Source: Schistocerca nitens (taxonomy: Eukaryota; Arthropoda; Insecta; Orthoptera; Acrididae). Taken from it: a stretch of 64,000 nt of DNA. This document shows, piece by piece, positions 1 to 11,367 of the stretch. Under the pieces are notes generated by a model. The model ran no database searches and was not told the DNA's origin. It saw only the letters and a list, made by a program, of their open reading frames with translations. The translations under genes and the position numbers were made by a program. The stretch covers positions 533,157,102-533,221,101 of the forward strand of contig NC_064616.1 of assembly GCF_023898315.1 (NCBI RefSeq), in the 5' to 3' direction. The stretch's first letter is position 1. Each line of letters starts with the position of its first letter.

Positions 1-40
1 TAAGTCCCATAGTGCTCAGAGCCATTTGAACCATTTGAAC
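1..40 (+). mobile_element. 3' tail of the tRNA-headed SINE (family A)
   Basis: The first 40 bases match the last 40 bases of the SINE copies at 11.6, 30.9, 40.9 and 60.5 kb (TTAAGTCCCATAGTGCTCAG, then AGCCATTTGAACC). The rest of the copy lies outside the window. Confidence 0.85.
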
Positions 41-402
41 CGGCCAACTGATGTATCTCTCTCTGTGGCACCTGCGTTATACCTTTCATGGCCCGTGGTG
101 AGCTATCGAGGTGATTATGCATACTTATTCCCAGGCTATAGGATCATGACAATCAGTCTGATCAGTACGTCTCTGCAATAATGTTTGGTGCGTGCGAAGT
201 ACGTGATAATGTGTCCAATTTACAGAGAAATGTCGAGCGTATGTGCGTTTTAACAAATTTCAGATAATGTTATTGTTAATATATGAAGACAGTAACTGTT
301 CCCGAAAGAACAGATACCACTGACGACCGTGCAACGTCTGTAGAATAAATGATAATTAGTTGAAACCCTCAGTTGCCGACAGGTGTTGTTGATATACCTC
401 GA
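41..402. other. No recognised feature
   Basis: AT-rich DNA with stops in all frames. No coding frame, tRNA or terminal repeat could be supported here. Confidence 0.6.
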
Positions 403-612
403 TGGTGACAGCTGAAAATGTGTGACAGCTGAAAATGTGTGACCGGACTGGGACTCGAACCCGGGATCTCCTGCTTACATGGCAGACGCCCTATCCACCT
501 GAGACACCGAGGACACAGATGAATAGAGCGAATGCAGGGACTTATCCCTTGCACGCTTCCCGTGAGACCCACATTCCCAACTGTCCACAATCTACATACG
601 TAACGCTCCTAA
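403..612 (-). mobile_element. tRNA-Thr(UGU)-like SINE or tRNA-derived repeat
   Basis: On the minus strand 439-516 folds as a tRNA cloverleaf. Box B (GGGTTCGAGTCCC) lies at 450-462 and an anticodon loop CATGTAA gives UGU (Thr). Non-tRNA sequence is attached up to about 612, so this is not a free tRNA gene. An 18-bp unit containing GACAGCTGAAAATGTG is tandemly repeated at the tRNA 3' side (about 405-440). Such tRNA-derived repeats use the internal pol III promoter and are moved by LINE reverse transcriptase in trans. The outer ends are estimates. Confidence 0.6.
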
Positions 613-1134
613 TACTGCTGCCTCCCATCTTTGATCTTTTTCTTTATCACCCCCCCCCCTCCCCCCAGGGCAACTACTAGTAATCTTTTGTGTCGCCCTC
701 TTTTTTCTTTTTCTTAATTGTCTTTCTTCTCTCCTTTCTTTCGTCTGTACTAAAACATTTCTCTTTTTTTTCAAGAACCTTCTTCCTCTCTCGGTCTCTC
801 TCCATATTTTTAACTATTACATTCATGAAAAAAATGTGTATGTCAACATAAAACTCATAATAAGAATTTTGTGTTGATGTGCGTATACCATCCTGACAGG
901 GATATTTTAAATCTTAGACTAGTATGAACGTTGTTCTCACTTGAGTTTGCCACGACAACAGTGACATTTGTAGCAACCAAAATAGGATGATGATAGGAGT
1001 AGCTCCTGAAAATAGACACAGCTGATGAAGTTACAAATGATTGTAAGTATATAGCAGCAAGTATGTTTAATAATAAAATGCTTCAAGCAGTTATTCATTA
1101 GAAATGTGCCACAACGAAGTACATACATCATTTT
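613..1134. other. Pyrimidine-rich and AT-rich spacer
   Basis: Contains a C-tract at about 649-667, a T/C-rich stretch to about 805, and otherwise AT-rich DNA. No coding evidence. Confidence 0.6.
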
Positions 1135-1482
1135 CTTAGGGCCTGTGTCCCACTTCAAAGCGGGGTCGGCCTTGTTACTATGGATTTGGCGATGTTAGTG
1201 TCAGAGGGTGGACGGATGCCCTTCCTGTCGCCACCACCAACCCCCTAGTGTAAGCCATGAATGTGTTTCAGATGTCTGCAAGACGTGTAACTGAGGCGCA
1301 ACGTGGGGACCAGCCCGGTATTCACCTAGAAGGATGTGGAAATCCGTCTAAAAACCACATACAGGCTGGCCAGCATACCGGCCCTCGTCGTTAATCCGCC
1401 GGGCGGATTCGATTCGGGTCCAGCGCCGAGTCCAGAAAGCAGCGCATTATCGCTCTCGTGCCACAACGGAGCATATTACTAC
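1135..1482 (+). mobile_element. Dispersed tRNA-like repeat (SINE-like)
   Basis: GC-richer island in AT-rich flanks. It contains GGATGTGGAAATCCGTCTAA, a palindromic CCGCCGGGCGGATTCGATT segment resembling a tRNA T-arm, and AAGCAGCGCATTA. I recall this combination as a common repeat in locust DNA. The limits are approximate and no target duplication was found. Confidence 0.45.
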
Positions 1483-2469
1483 ATTTATTGCTTCTACAAC
1501 AAACCCAGATGTCGTCTGCAGAGTTTCAACAACATTTCATCACGTGAAATCACACTGTTCTCCACTTCTGTGTGCCTTTTTAACTATTAGTCCTTGTGTT
1601 GTTAAAATCCATATTTTCATACATTCGATTGTCAGTACATCCAATGTGAAAACCAATGTCGCACCGTATTTTTCTTTCCCCTTTTAAACTGTTTTACTCC
1701 TATGATCTCCGTCTTCTACCGATTTTTCATTAATGCATTAATTTCTCCGGGAATAGTATTTTATAACACATTTTGTATTCAATGCGATACAAAAGTGGTG
1801 TACGCTGGGAGTTTTAGTCGGTGATGGGGCTCTAGAATGTTTGATGTCGTGGCAGTATAAAAGCTGTTATGCGTTCATAGAAACCGGCTTCGCCTGCAAC
1901 ACCTGCAGAACGTCACGCTCCCTAGCTACGGCGACTGTGGGGACAAGCGTTTCTCGTTTTCGCCCGCCCCTGAAAGCGGACTGCGGCTCCAACCGTCTCC
2001 TCTCCCGCGATCGCTATCGTCCATCAGCCTCTGCCCCTTTATGAGCTCAGCCCCCGCCTCGTTTATCAACAGCAACATGTCCTGAGAGAGACAAGGAGGA
2101 GCCCCTGTAGACTGAGCCAGTTCCTCACCCACACGTCTCCCTTCTCCGATAGTTCCGACGACCAGTACCACCGTGGAGCACTTTTCGCCGGGCCGCCTCA
2201 GTATCAGCTCCACTCTGTCATCACTGCTAAAAGAAGCGGATGTCACTGTCGTACTATCATTTTCGATGCTGCGCAAGCCATTGGCGGGGATACTACAGGG
2301 GTTTGACTAAAATATGGGAATAACGAGAAAAATGCATGCTTCAACGTAAATGCAGATGCCAGCCAAGCCTGCAGTTTGCGTTATTGTTCAGCACCACGAG
2401 CGGCGCCTGTGCAATGCCCTCACTAGAGTGCGAGTGGCAGTCGTAAGATCAGTGTTTTGTGTAGTCGTG
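1483..2469. other. No recognised gene; GC-rich open frame at 1926-2276 (minus)
   Basis: Mostly AT-rich, with a GC-rich block at about 1900-2280. That block carries a 116-codon minus-strand frame which matches no family I know and has no clear splice context. It may simply be open because of high GC. Confidence 0.4.
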
Positions 2470-3033
2470 AGTGCAGTTTTTTTGTGTTGGCAGAAGAGTC
2501 AACACCGTGTTACGAGTGGAGGCCGAAATGCACGCGTTTTAGCTCACGCAGGCTGGCGTGAGTAGGGAAGAACCATAGTGACGTGAGGTCTGGAACATGA
2601 CCAAGAATGAGAATTCAGAAAGCGGACGTAATTAGTTTCATACTTAACTTTAATCCATTAATGACGAACGTCGCTCTTGACGGTACATGATTCACAATAT
2701 TATCTGTTCAGAATACATTCTTGAAGTAATTATAGTAACTGAATACGGCGCCTTGCTAGGTCGTAGCAACTGACGTAGCTGAAGGCTATGCTAAACTGTC
2801 GTCTTTGCAAATGAGAGCGTAGGTAGACAATGAACCATCGCTAGCAAAGTAGGCTGTACAACTGGGCGAGTGCTAGGGAGTCTCTCTAGACTAGACCTGC
2901 CGTGTGGCGGCGCTCGGTCTGCAATCACTGATAGTGGCGACACGCGGGTCCGACGTATACCAACGGACCGCCGCCGATTTAAAGGCTACCACCTAGCAAG
3001 TGTGGTGTCTGGCGGTGACACCACACATTTTGT
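2470..3033 (-). repeat. Dispersed repeat with a terminal hairpin (LTR-like or non-autonomous)
   Basis: The block ends at about 3000-3028 in an imperfect palindrome (TGTGGTGTC, spacer TGGCG, then GACACCACA on the opposite arm). I recall the sequence as a common locust repeat. No coding capacity, and no second copy in this window to define its ends. The class is undetermined. Confidence 0.4.
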
Positions 3034-3049
3034 CGGAGTTAAGTTAATT

Positions 3050-4038
3050 CGAATGTGGGCTAATAACTGGTACTCTTATTGCGGGCGCTTCCGAAACCAA
3101 GGTAACCGAAATGTTTTCAAGGGGCATCGTATCGAAGATTATACCGCATACAGGGAAAGCGGAAAAACATCATCCACCTTGTCACAACGCGTACGAAACT
3201 GTCTTGAGTGATCGTGAAAAAGAAGAGGACGACAGCTGCAATAGTCACTGCAAAAAATTAATATCACTCTCGCGAGCACCGTCAGCACCAAAACAAAACG
3301 AAGGGAGCGCCACAAGCTGGGAACTGCAGGTCGTGCTAGAATTCCAGAACTACACTCCAGTGACCCAAATGCCTGTAACAGGCAAACGTAGTGACGAAGC
3401 CACCTGTTATATCGAGCAATGGAAGAAAGTCGTTAGGACGAATGAGTCTTGTTTCACAGTGTTTCCATCTTCTGGCCAAGTGTACGTCTTTCGTAGCTCC
3501 GCCCGAAGACTGTGATGCAGACTGTTTGCTGTCAAGAGTGGGACATGGCGGTGGATCGGTGATGATTTGGGTAGCCATGTCGTGGTAATCCATGCGTCCC
3601 ATGGCTACTCTGAAATGTCTCATTTCTGCCAAGGATTATGTGAAAATTTTTACCGATCGGGTTCATCGCATGGCACACTGTTTGTGACCCAATGGCGATG
3701 CTGTGTACCAGGACAGCAGGATCGCTATTCACACAGCTCGCATCGTCCAGGACTGGTTCTGTGAGCACGAGAATGAATTGTCCACTCCTCTGGCCACCAC
3801 AGTTACCAGATCTCAATATTATTCTCAATATTATAGAGCATTTGAGGTCTCTCTTGGAAGGAAGGGTACGCTATCGCTATCTACCTCCATCATCGTTACC
3901 TGCACGTGCAACTATTTTTGACGAAGAATGGTGTAAGATTCCCGTTAAAACCAAACATGGCCTGTATTTATCCTTTTCGAGAAGACTAGAAGCTTGTTTC
4001 GAATTCCAGCGGTTTTCCTACACCGTATTAGTATGGTA
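3050..4038 (+). pseudogene. Decayed Tc1-like (DD34E) transposase
   Basis: Fragments in several plus-strand frames match the Tc1 cut-and-paste transposase in order. A degraded first catalytic block (WKKVVRTNES for the usual WSDES) is followed by GHGGGSVMIWVAMSW and, further on, the DWFCEHENE and EHLRSLLEGR blocks around the third acidic residue. Each block sits in a different frame, so at least three indels have occurred, and the second catalytic Asp is not recognisable. Terminal inverted repeats are not visible. This is an old copy with no function. Confidence 0.7.
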
Positions 4039-4745
4039 ATTTTGTTGTGTTTTTGGTGTTCCGGTATTTTTGTCCATTCCCTTTAGCGCGTCTCTGTTGT
4101 CGGTTCCGTTACCGTTCAGTTAATTACTGCCCTTATGGATCGCTTAAAGGTGTGAGGCGTATTGCGTCCCCTCCACGAAGCGACAATGATATTCCATCAG
4201 AGGGGAGCGACATGCAGGCGGAATCGATTAGTCGCCTCGATAGGGGGCAGAGCGTAGTCACAATGCAGCGAGGCAGCAGAGCCCGCCAGAAGGCGGCGCT
4301 CAGGTGAGCAAACGCTTCGGTGCTCGGTCGCGTTAAACGAACAACCACTACGACCGAAAATTCATCTTTCCTACCTTGCTTTAGACTTGGATTTCTATTT
4401 TGATACAACTAGAACTGTTAGTAGTTTGCTTACGATGGAGCTGGCATCCGTTGTGGTACTTATCCCCTTGCAAGTTCCTGGATGCAGACGCGTATCGTGC
4501 ATCGCTGTCTCATGGCTTGTACCATATGTAAAATTATTTCGCATCAGTTTCATCTATACTCCGAGAACAGCGTAGCGGGAATCTATCGTGCGAGGGAAGA
4601 ACAATTTGTATTTTAACCCAGTGAAATGCAAAACATGTTGCATACAACATTTAATATACAAATATACATACATTGCATTTATATTATACAGAAGTATGTA
4701 CTGAATCTTGTGTTACATGGGTTTACTTATTTTAAGGTGTGACAT
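4039..4745. other. No recognised feature
   Basis: Short open frames only, no conserved motif. The last 100 bases are AT-rich flank of the next transposon. Confidence 0.55.
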
Positions 4746-5908
4746 ACACTGAAGCGCCAAAGAAACTGGTATAGACATGCGTATTCAAATACGGAGATAT
4801 TTGAAGAGGCAGAATACGGCGCTGCCGTCGGCAACGCCTGTATAAGACAACGGGTGTCTGGCGTAGTTGTTAGATCGGTTACTGCTGCTACAATGGCATG
4901 TTATCAAGATTTAAGTGAGTTTGAACGTCGTGTTATATTCGGCGCACGAGCGATAGGACACAGCATCTCCGAGGTAGCGATGAACTGGGGATTTTTCCGT
5001 ACGACCGTTTCACTAGTGTACGGTGAATATCGGGAATCCGGTAAAACATCAAATCTCCGGCATCGCTGCGGCCGGAAAAAAGACCTTAGAAGAACGAGAC
5101 AAACGATGACTGAAGAGACTCATTAAAAGTGACAGTACAACACTTCCTCAAATTGCTACAGATGTCAATGCTGGGTCGTCAACTAGTGTGAGCGTGCGAA
5201 CCGTTCAACGAAACATCATCGATATGGGCTTTCGGAGACGAAGGGCCACTCGTGTTATCATTGTACGACACACTGTTTTACGCCTTTCCTGGGCCAGTCA
5301 ACACCGATATTGGACTGTTGAAGACTGGAAACATGTTGCCTGGTCGGGTATGGATATTACCTCATGAATCCATGGACCCTGCATGACAGTAGGGAACTGT
5401 TGAAGCTGGTGGAGGCTCTGTAATGGTGTGGGGCATGTATTGTTGGAGTGATATGCGACCCTTGATACGTCTAGATACGACTCTGACAGGTGACGAGTAC
5501 GTAAGCATCGAGCCTGTCACCTGCATCCATTCATGTCTATTGTGCATTCCGACGAACTCGGGCAATTCCACCAGGACAATGTGATAACCCACACGTACAG
5601 AATTGCTACAAAGTGGCTCCAGAAACATTCTTCTGAGTTTAAACACTTCCGCTGGCCACCAAAGTCCATAGACATGAACATTACTGAGCATATCATGAAT
5701 GCCTTGCAACATGCTGTGAGATCTCCATCCCCTCGTACTCTTAAGGATTTATGGACAACCCTGCAGTATTCACGGTGTCAGTTCCCTCCAGCACTACTTT
5801 AGACATTAGTCGACTCCATGCCTCGTGGTGCTGTGGCATTTCTGCGTGCTCGCGGGGGCCCTACACGGCATTAGGCGGGTGTACCAGTTTCTTTGAGTCT
5901 TCAGTGTA
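4746..5908 (+). mobile_element. Tc1-like transposon, family 1
   Basis: Bounded by matching inverted ends: CACTGAAGCGCCAAAGAAAC on the left, and the complement of its close relative (GTTTCTTTGAGTCTTCAGTG) on the right, each next to a TA, the Tc1 target. It is about 1.16 kb long, short for an autonomous Tc1 but not grossly deleted. It serves as the uninterrupted reference for the nested copy at 55.1-63.4 kb. A second Tc1-like element begins immediately after its right end. Confidence 0.85.
4893..5880 (+). pseudogene. Tc1-like transposase, broken
   Basis: Start ATG at 4893 gives MACYQDLSEFERRVIFGAR, the typical N-terminal helix-turn-helix of Tc1 transposases, up to a GRKK basic stretch. The first frame is open to 5126. 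Later parts are in other frames: a RTVQR-type second DNA-binding block near 5200, GGGSVMVW-type remains near 5415, QFHQDN near 5566 carrying the second catalytic Asp, and the block ending ITEHIMNAL near 5680. Several frameshifts and stops make it inactive. Confidence 0.8.
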
Positions 5909-5910
5909 CA

Positions 5911-7200
5911 TGGGATAGGCCAAATAATGTGAACACCTGCACTTACTTGGGGAGGGATTTTTAATAAGGGATTGTACCGCCATTTGCCCGTAATAAAGCT
6001 GCGATTCTTCTTGGAATACTGGCATATAATGATTGCATAGTCTCAAGTGGAATGTTATGCCACTCTACGACCAGAACCTCTTCTAATTCCTGAAGTGACG
6101 AGGGAGGCGGGAATCTGCACCGGTGTCTGCGCTCCAATATCGCCCATAAGGGTTCGATAATGTTCAAGTCCGGTGACTGTGCTAGGCAGGGAAGACGCTG
6201 CAGTTCAGTTGTATGCTCCTCATACCACGATTGTACTGTCCTGGAGTTGTGAATGAGTGCATTATTGTCCTGAAATATGGCATCATTGTTGGGGAACAGC
6301 ATTTGATCATGAGATGCACCTGATCACACTTAAACTGTTCCGATAATTGTTTGCTTTAATATGGTCATTGAGAGTAATGATGGAACCAGCAGAATACCAT
6401 GATATGGCTGCCCACACCATCACACTGCCACCTCGATGCTTAACCGTTGGAATCAAGCAGTCGGGATTGTAGGCTTCTTGTGGCGTTCTGCAGACGTAAA
6501 CCCGGCTAGATGTTGGAGATAACGAAAACGTTGACTCGTCGGACCATATAACGTGTTTCCACTGATCAGCCATCCAGGCTTTATGCTCCCGACACCATGT
6601 TTTACACTTTTTTGCGTTGGTTGTCGTCACTAATGGCTTCGGTATAGCAGCTCGTCTGTGAACATTCGCTTTATGGAGTTCTTGGTGGACATTGTCGATA
6701 GATACGGGATCTCGAAGATGGCTATTGAGCTCTGCAGTCACTTTAACCGACGTAGTTTTGTGTTGTTTTGACACAATTCGTGTTAGTGTACGACAATCTT
6801 TGTCATTTAGCTTTGATTTGCGCCAACTATTACGTTTACACGATGATATCTTTTCATGTTTTATGTAGGCTGTCACGAAGGTTAAAACAGTTGCTCTTGA
6901 ATCATTCAATAAGTTGGCTGTCTTGGTTACTGATGCTCCAGCTAATCGGGCTCCCACAATCTGCCCCCTTTGGAATTCGGTTAGATTTTTCATTTCACGT
7001 CTACCTCGGCCTCTGAATGCAAATACGAAGTGTGCACTACTCGTAAACAACCTACACTGATGCCTAGTCCATAGTGAACACGCATAGTCCAGCGTGACAC
7101 GTGGCTTACCTGCGTTGTTGACCGTCAAACACAACCATCCAATCACTACCACTGTTTACATTGTTCTGCCTGTCCCCTGTATATCACATAAGAGTCCTGC
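5911..7200 (-). mobile_element. Tc1-like transposon, family 2
   Basis: Contains a nearly complete DD34E transposase on the minus strand (see next entry). It starts directly beyond the 3' end of the plus-strand Tc1 element, so the two elements are tail to tail. I could not establish matching inverted ends; the limits are set by the gene and flanking breaks. Confidence 0.7.
5961..6993 (-). pseudogene. Tc1-like DD34E transposase, nearly complete, one frameshift zone
   Basis: Met at 6993 begins MKNLTEFQRGQIVGARLAG, the Tc1 N-terminal helix-turn-helix; upstream codons of the open frame (to 7152) are probably 5' UTR. In order follow a second HTH (HKTTSVKVTAELN), the first catalytic Asp in WSDESTF, GGSVMVWAAISW, then a frame change at about 6302-6309. 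The second part holds the catalytic Asp (FQDNNALIH), the Glu (SPDLNIIEPLWAIL) and the C-terminus. All three catalytic residues survive, so this is the best preserved Tc1 gene here. The frameshift near the middle makes it inactive as it stands. Confidence 0.85.
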
Positions 7201-7230
7201 CAACATTTTACGAAATTATAAAATTTAAAT

Positions 7231-7287
7231 ACTGCTATTATGGTCGCTACAGGGAAAAGTTTTAGTCACTTGATTTTCATCAACTCA
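7231..7287 (-). repeat. 57-bp dispersed repeat, second copy at 11.4 kb
   Basis: The reverse complement matches 11368-11422 almost throughout, including ATCAAGTGACTAAAA and GCGACCATAATAGCAGT. It lies just outside the family 2 Tc1. Its nature is unknown; it could be one end of an uncharacterised transposon. Confidence 0.6.
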
Positions 7288-7424
7288 AGTTTTTTTACAC
7301 GTTTAGAGTAATTTCATCTTCAGCATATCTGTAGAAAGGGTACAAAACTCAAGATGATCCACAGATTATTTAAAAAATAGCAACAAAATTGGCAAAAGTT
7401 AAAAACCTATGTTAAATGAAACAT

Positions 7425-7652
7425 ACCAGGGGAAGTAGGATGCTTGATACATCCGGTGCGGCCTCGTGTGTGAGTCACCAATTCCATGTTACGACTGACA
7501 AGAGGTGTCCACGGCGTTGGGATCACGTCTACCTGTTCCTGAGAAAAAGGGTTCTCAACGGTCGGACGGACAGACAGACAGACAGACACCAAAGCGATCC
7601 TATAACCTATAAGGGTTCCGTTTCTAGCGACTGATGTACGGAACGCTAAAAA
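7425..7652 (+). mobile_element. 3' end of an RTE-type LINE (truncated)
   Basis: Contains GGACAGACAGACAGACAGAC, then AAGGGTTCCGTTTCTAGCGA and TACGGAACGCTAAAAATGA. A CAGA repeat followed by GGGTTCCGT...ACGGAAC...AAAAA is how I recall the 3' UTR of several insect RTE LINEs. GGGTTCCGT and TACGGAACGC can pair as a hairpin. No reverse transcriptase remains, so it is a 5'-truncated insertion. Confidence 0.45.
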
Positions 7653-8338
7653 TGAGCAATTGGGTGACGGCAACTACAGTGCGGAACTTAACCTTACCCA
7701 TTAGTAGTATGTAGTGCAAAATTAAAAAAAAAACAAAAGTGTTGATACACTGCTGGTGTAAATATAGCAGTACAGAGAGCGAATATAGTAACACACCAAA
7801 ACAGGCAATGCAGACATGAGTCGAATTTCATAGGCTCTACGCATCATGAACACACGTTGAGAATATCGATGAGGAATATGGTTAAAAAAATTAGCAACGA
7901 GAAGTAAAACAGGAGGGAGTGGGAAGGGGTGGGGGAAGAAAAGGGAAAGGATGGAAATTACTAGAGGACTCAAAGCATGAGGCACAACATGGATGGACTA
8001 ATAAAGAAGTCGGGACCATAGGAAGAAACGTGCCCACACTGTAAGAGCGGATGTTGGATACGAAATTAAAATTACATTACACGTTATATTAAAGAAGGGG
8101 GAAAGTTAAAAAAAGAAACAAAGACTTCATATTAGAAGGCAGGTCAAAACAGATGACACTATAGCAAGCAAGAAACATGGCGGAGCCTAGAGAACCTACG
8201 TAACCAACAGGCTATCAGCTGTATTGAAAAACCATTAGCGAGATGTCACTACTTGTTCGTTGACTACTTTTGAAGAGATATTAGAGCAATGAATATAAAT
8301 TTCAAGCTACTCGAGGATGTCAGTTCCCATTCTTTAGA
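7653..8338. other. Purine-rich spacer
   Basis: Includes a purine-rich tract at about 7900-7960 and AT-rich DNA. No coding evidence. Confidence 0.55.
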
Positions 8339-9110
8339 CTAAATGTGTAAAATTTCTTTGTTGTCATTAATCGCTATGGCCTTAAAACTGTTGAGAATTT
8401 TTTCTCTCAGTACACGAATAAAACTTTCTGCGTAGCCACTAGCTTTTAGAATTTGAACGATGTTAATTTCCTTTCTAATAACATCATACATCAGTTTTAG
8501 TGTCGCAAGCCTATTGAACATAAATAGGAAATAACCCCGCATATGAGTGATGGGATGATTTTGGTTCATATCAGTTATTATATCAGTGGTTGTTGGGTAG
8601 CGATAAATATCCGTTAAGAAATTAGAGCCCCCATCGTTATTGTCAGATCCAAAAAATTTCAACTACATTGGTCTTCTAACTCAACCGTAAACTGGATTTT
8701 AGCATACATGTTACTGAAGGCAAGTGCAAACATTATAACGTCATCTTCGTCACCCAGAGAGAGCGCAAAGATGTCATCTCCGCACCTACGATAAAGTACA
8801 ATATTGTGGTCAATTCGGCGTGGGAACCAAAGAATTTATTTTCTAGATCATTAATAAAAATATCCGCTAGGACACGTGAAAGGGAGCTACTCACAGCCAG
8901 TCCGTCGTTTTGGTAGTAAATCTTGCCATAGAAAGTAAAATAGTTTAATGATAGAAAAAGACGTATAAATTCCAAAAGTTTGTAAGCTTCACCAATATTA
9001 ATTTCATTATTCTTATTAGAAAGGAAACTGACATTATCGTTGAAGTTGGAAAGGCTAATGGTTATGCTTTAATTTTCAACAGGCAGAATCCACTTGCTAT
9101 ACCGCCTATC
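8339..9110 (-). pseudogene. Penelope-like element reverse transcriptase fragment
   Basis: The minus strand encodes, in two frames, NYFTFYGKIYYQNDGLAVSS and LADIFINDLENKFFG (8733-8975), then NHPITHMRGYFLFMFNRL (8339-8662). This is the order seen in Penelope RTs (FNGKYYRQ..G.PMGS.LSP..AD, then HP.THK..F...I.RL). The usual YVDD is absent or frameshifted, and in-frame changes indicate a dead copy. The GIY-YIG domain that normally follows on the same strand is not here; one lies on the opposite strand at 9240. Confidence 0.65.
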
Positions 9111-9239
9111 GAAAAAAAAGTTTGCTTCCTTTTCCTACTTTGACGTGGTCTGTGATAAAACAAGTTTTGCCTTCAAGAAGACCAAAGTAAAAATTGCCTT
9201 TCATACCCTAAAAACTGGGGTTATTTTTACGCCTTTGCC

Positions 9240-9515
9240 TTGTTGGTAGGACAGCCATGTTAAAAAAGCCTGGAGTATTCAAAATTGACTGTGGCTGGTG
9301 TGTTAGCTTTTATACAGGGCAGACTGGAAGGGATTTTGCCTCATGGGAAGATACTTATATAAACAACAGTGTTCTCGGTTCACATATAAAAATGAAGGCC
9401 ATATCTTTTAAGGAGAACATGAAACTTTGATATATTGAACCTAAAGGACGGGAACTCGACATTCTTCAGGAACTTTAAATTTATATTCATCGCCCTAATA
9501 GTCCCTCAAAAGGGG
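9240..9515 (+). pseudogene. Penelope-like GIY-YIG endonuclease fragment
   Basis: The plus-strand frame reads GVFKIDCGWC, then SFYTGQTGRDF and EPKGRELDILQEL. This matches the C-terminal GIY-YIG nuclease of Penelope retroelements (usual core YIGQTGRSF, later EKGRRLDILEELEI), which nicks target DNA for priming. GIY is degenerate and stops interrupt the frame. It is in head-to-head orientation with the RT fragment at 8.3-9.1 kb, so it is either a second copy or an inverted part of the same one. Confidence 0.65.
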
Positions 9516-10983
9516 TCAATAGACAAGCAGTGTCAATGGTTTCTCATAGTAGTTGATATTCTGCGGCTTCCACTATGATTTTCGCTTCTATAGTGTTTTC
9601 GGTTTAGACCCACTTTCCTATATGTAGTCTTTGTTTCTTTTTTAGCTCCCCTTCCCCCACTTTTTTTAAATATAGCTTGTGATATACTTTTACTTTCATG
9701 TACAGATTTTCATAGAAGACCCAGTCTTACACCGTGCCCATATGTTGGCCTATGGTTCCGATCTATTTATTATTCCGTCCATATTGCGCCTTCTGCTTCG
9801 TGTCCTCTAATAATTTTCGCTCTTTGCCTTTTTTTCCCCCCACCCAGCCCCCTTCCCCTTTTTTTTATTTTTCATTGCTTATATGTTATCCATGTTACTC
9901 ACTGATATACTCCGCCTGTGTTTATGATGTGTACAGCCTATGTAATACTAGTCTAGTCTGAATTTCTTGTATGTGTAACTATACTGGCTTTTTGTAATGC
10001 TACATTTATACCCTCACGCTACTGATGTATACCGTTAAGTAACGCATTGTAGTTGCTGTCACCCAATTGTTCATTTGTTTTATCTATACTCCTCTTTGAC
10101 ATGCTGAGCGTTTGTTTATGAAGGGCACAGCCAATGTACGCTATTAAAGTCTACAGTTCCTATTTTTATGTGCTGCTGTATTTGTTCTTTGTAATGCTAT
10201 ATTTCTACCAACATTGTGCAATATTCTCAAAGTTTGGCGCTACATAATTGCTAATGTACAAGGTAAATTACGTCACTGAAGTTGCGGTCTCTCAATTTTC
10301 GTGTTTTTGTTTTGGTGTTTGCTAAGAAAATTTTATTTGTTTGTTTATGTACTACAATATTTTGCTTATTGTTATGCATTTTGTAATGAAATAACGGTGG
10401 CAATGTTTACGTCGATTCCCTCCATTTCCCAATCTTAATTTTCGTCATACTTACTTTGTTTCAGTAGATTAATCTAAACTGGATTGCTCCATCTACAGAA
10501 GTATTACATATGGTTATTTCTCTTTGTTCATGTAATACGATACATAATTACTGCGCCATTGAACCTTTATCTGTTTTATTCCTTATCCTTTACCCTGGAT
10601 TTGGTTTTTTATGTATTGTTACCCTCTTGATTCAGAATTTTGTAATGATGTATTTATGGTTTTTGTTGTATAATTTTGTATGTAACATTCATTATCGTGA
10701 AACATTTTTGCATGTTTATCTGGTTTGCCATATGGGTTTAGCGCCACGTTGCGTTACTATTTGCTCCACTTGGTGTCTTTGTTACTCTGAACGTGAAGCC
10801 AAAAATCTATCAGTTGTAATATGAAATTGGTGACTCATACACGACGCCATTCCGGGTGAATGGAGCACATTACCTTCTTCGGTATGTTTATTTTAACGTA
10901 CATTACTAACTTTTGTGAGTTTTATTTACTATTAGCTACTTTGTCGAAATCTGACATTTTGAGACTGTGGCTATGTGCAAAAT
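9516..10983. other. AT-rich region without recognised genes
   Basis: T-rich on the plus strand. Frames such as 10510-10824 consist of hydrophobic low-complexity codons expected from T-rich DNA and match no family I know. Confidence 0.55.
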
Positions 10984-11264
10984 GTAGGTTGATTCTGTCA
11001 AAGAAAAACACAACAGCCAGCCACTATTAATAACGCTGTTTGTTTAAATAAATAACGCCGTACACGGTTACGAACCGATTATTCCCTCTTGTGGTGAATT
11101 ATTCTTAGGATGGTTGTGTCCTACGATAAGAAAAAGATGCTTGTGAACAGCCGTCTGAAGACGTACTTCTCGGTTCGACACCGGTTACTATGCTATTTAC
11201 TTAAATAAGTGACATTATTTATAGTGACTGGTTGCTGTCTTTTTCTTTGGAAGAATCAAGCTAC
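10984..11264. mobile_element. MITE-like fold-back element
   Basis: Inverted arms of about 65 bp. The left arm starts GTAGGTTGATTCTGTCAAAG (10984). The right arm ends at 11264 and its complement starts GTAGCTTGATTCTTCCAAAG. Similarity continues through CAGCCAGCCACTAT/CAGCAACCAGTCACTAT. The element is about 280 bp and non-coding, so it would need transposase in trans. No clear target duplication. Confidence 0.6.
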
Positions 11265-11367
11265 ATTATTGCTATATATTTTAAATAAGCTGTGGTTCCT
11301 CAAGATTTTTGTTTTCTTTCTACTGATATTCTGCAGATAAGCTTATGCGAAACTCGTAAATAAAACC

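Noticed and set aside
439..516. tRNA-Thr gene on the minus strand
   Set aside because: Attached to non-tRNA sequence on both sides with a tandemly repeated 3' flank; judged a tRNA-derived repeat.
9734..10824. Hydrophobic open frames as membrane proteins
   Set aside because: T-rich DNA gives Phe, Leu and Tyr runs by composition; no motif or conserved pattern.
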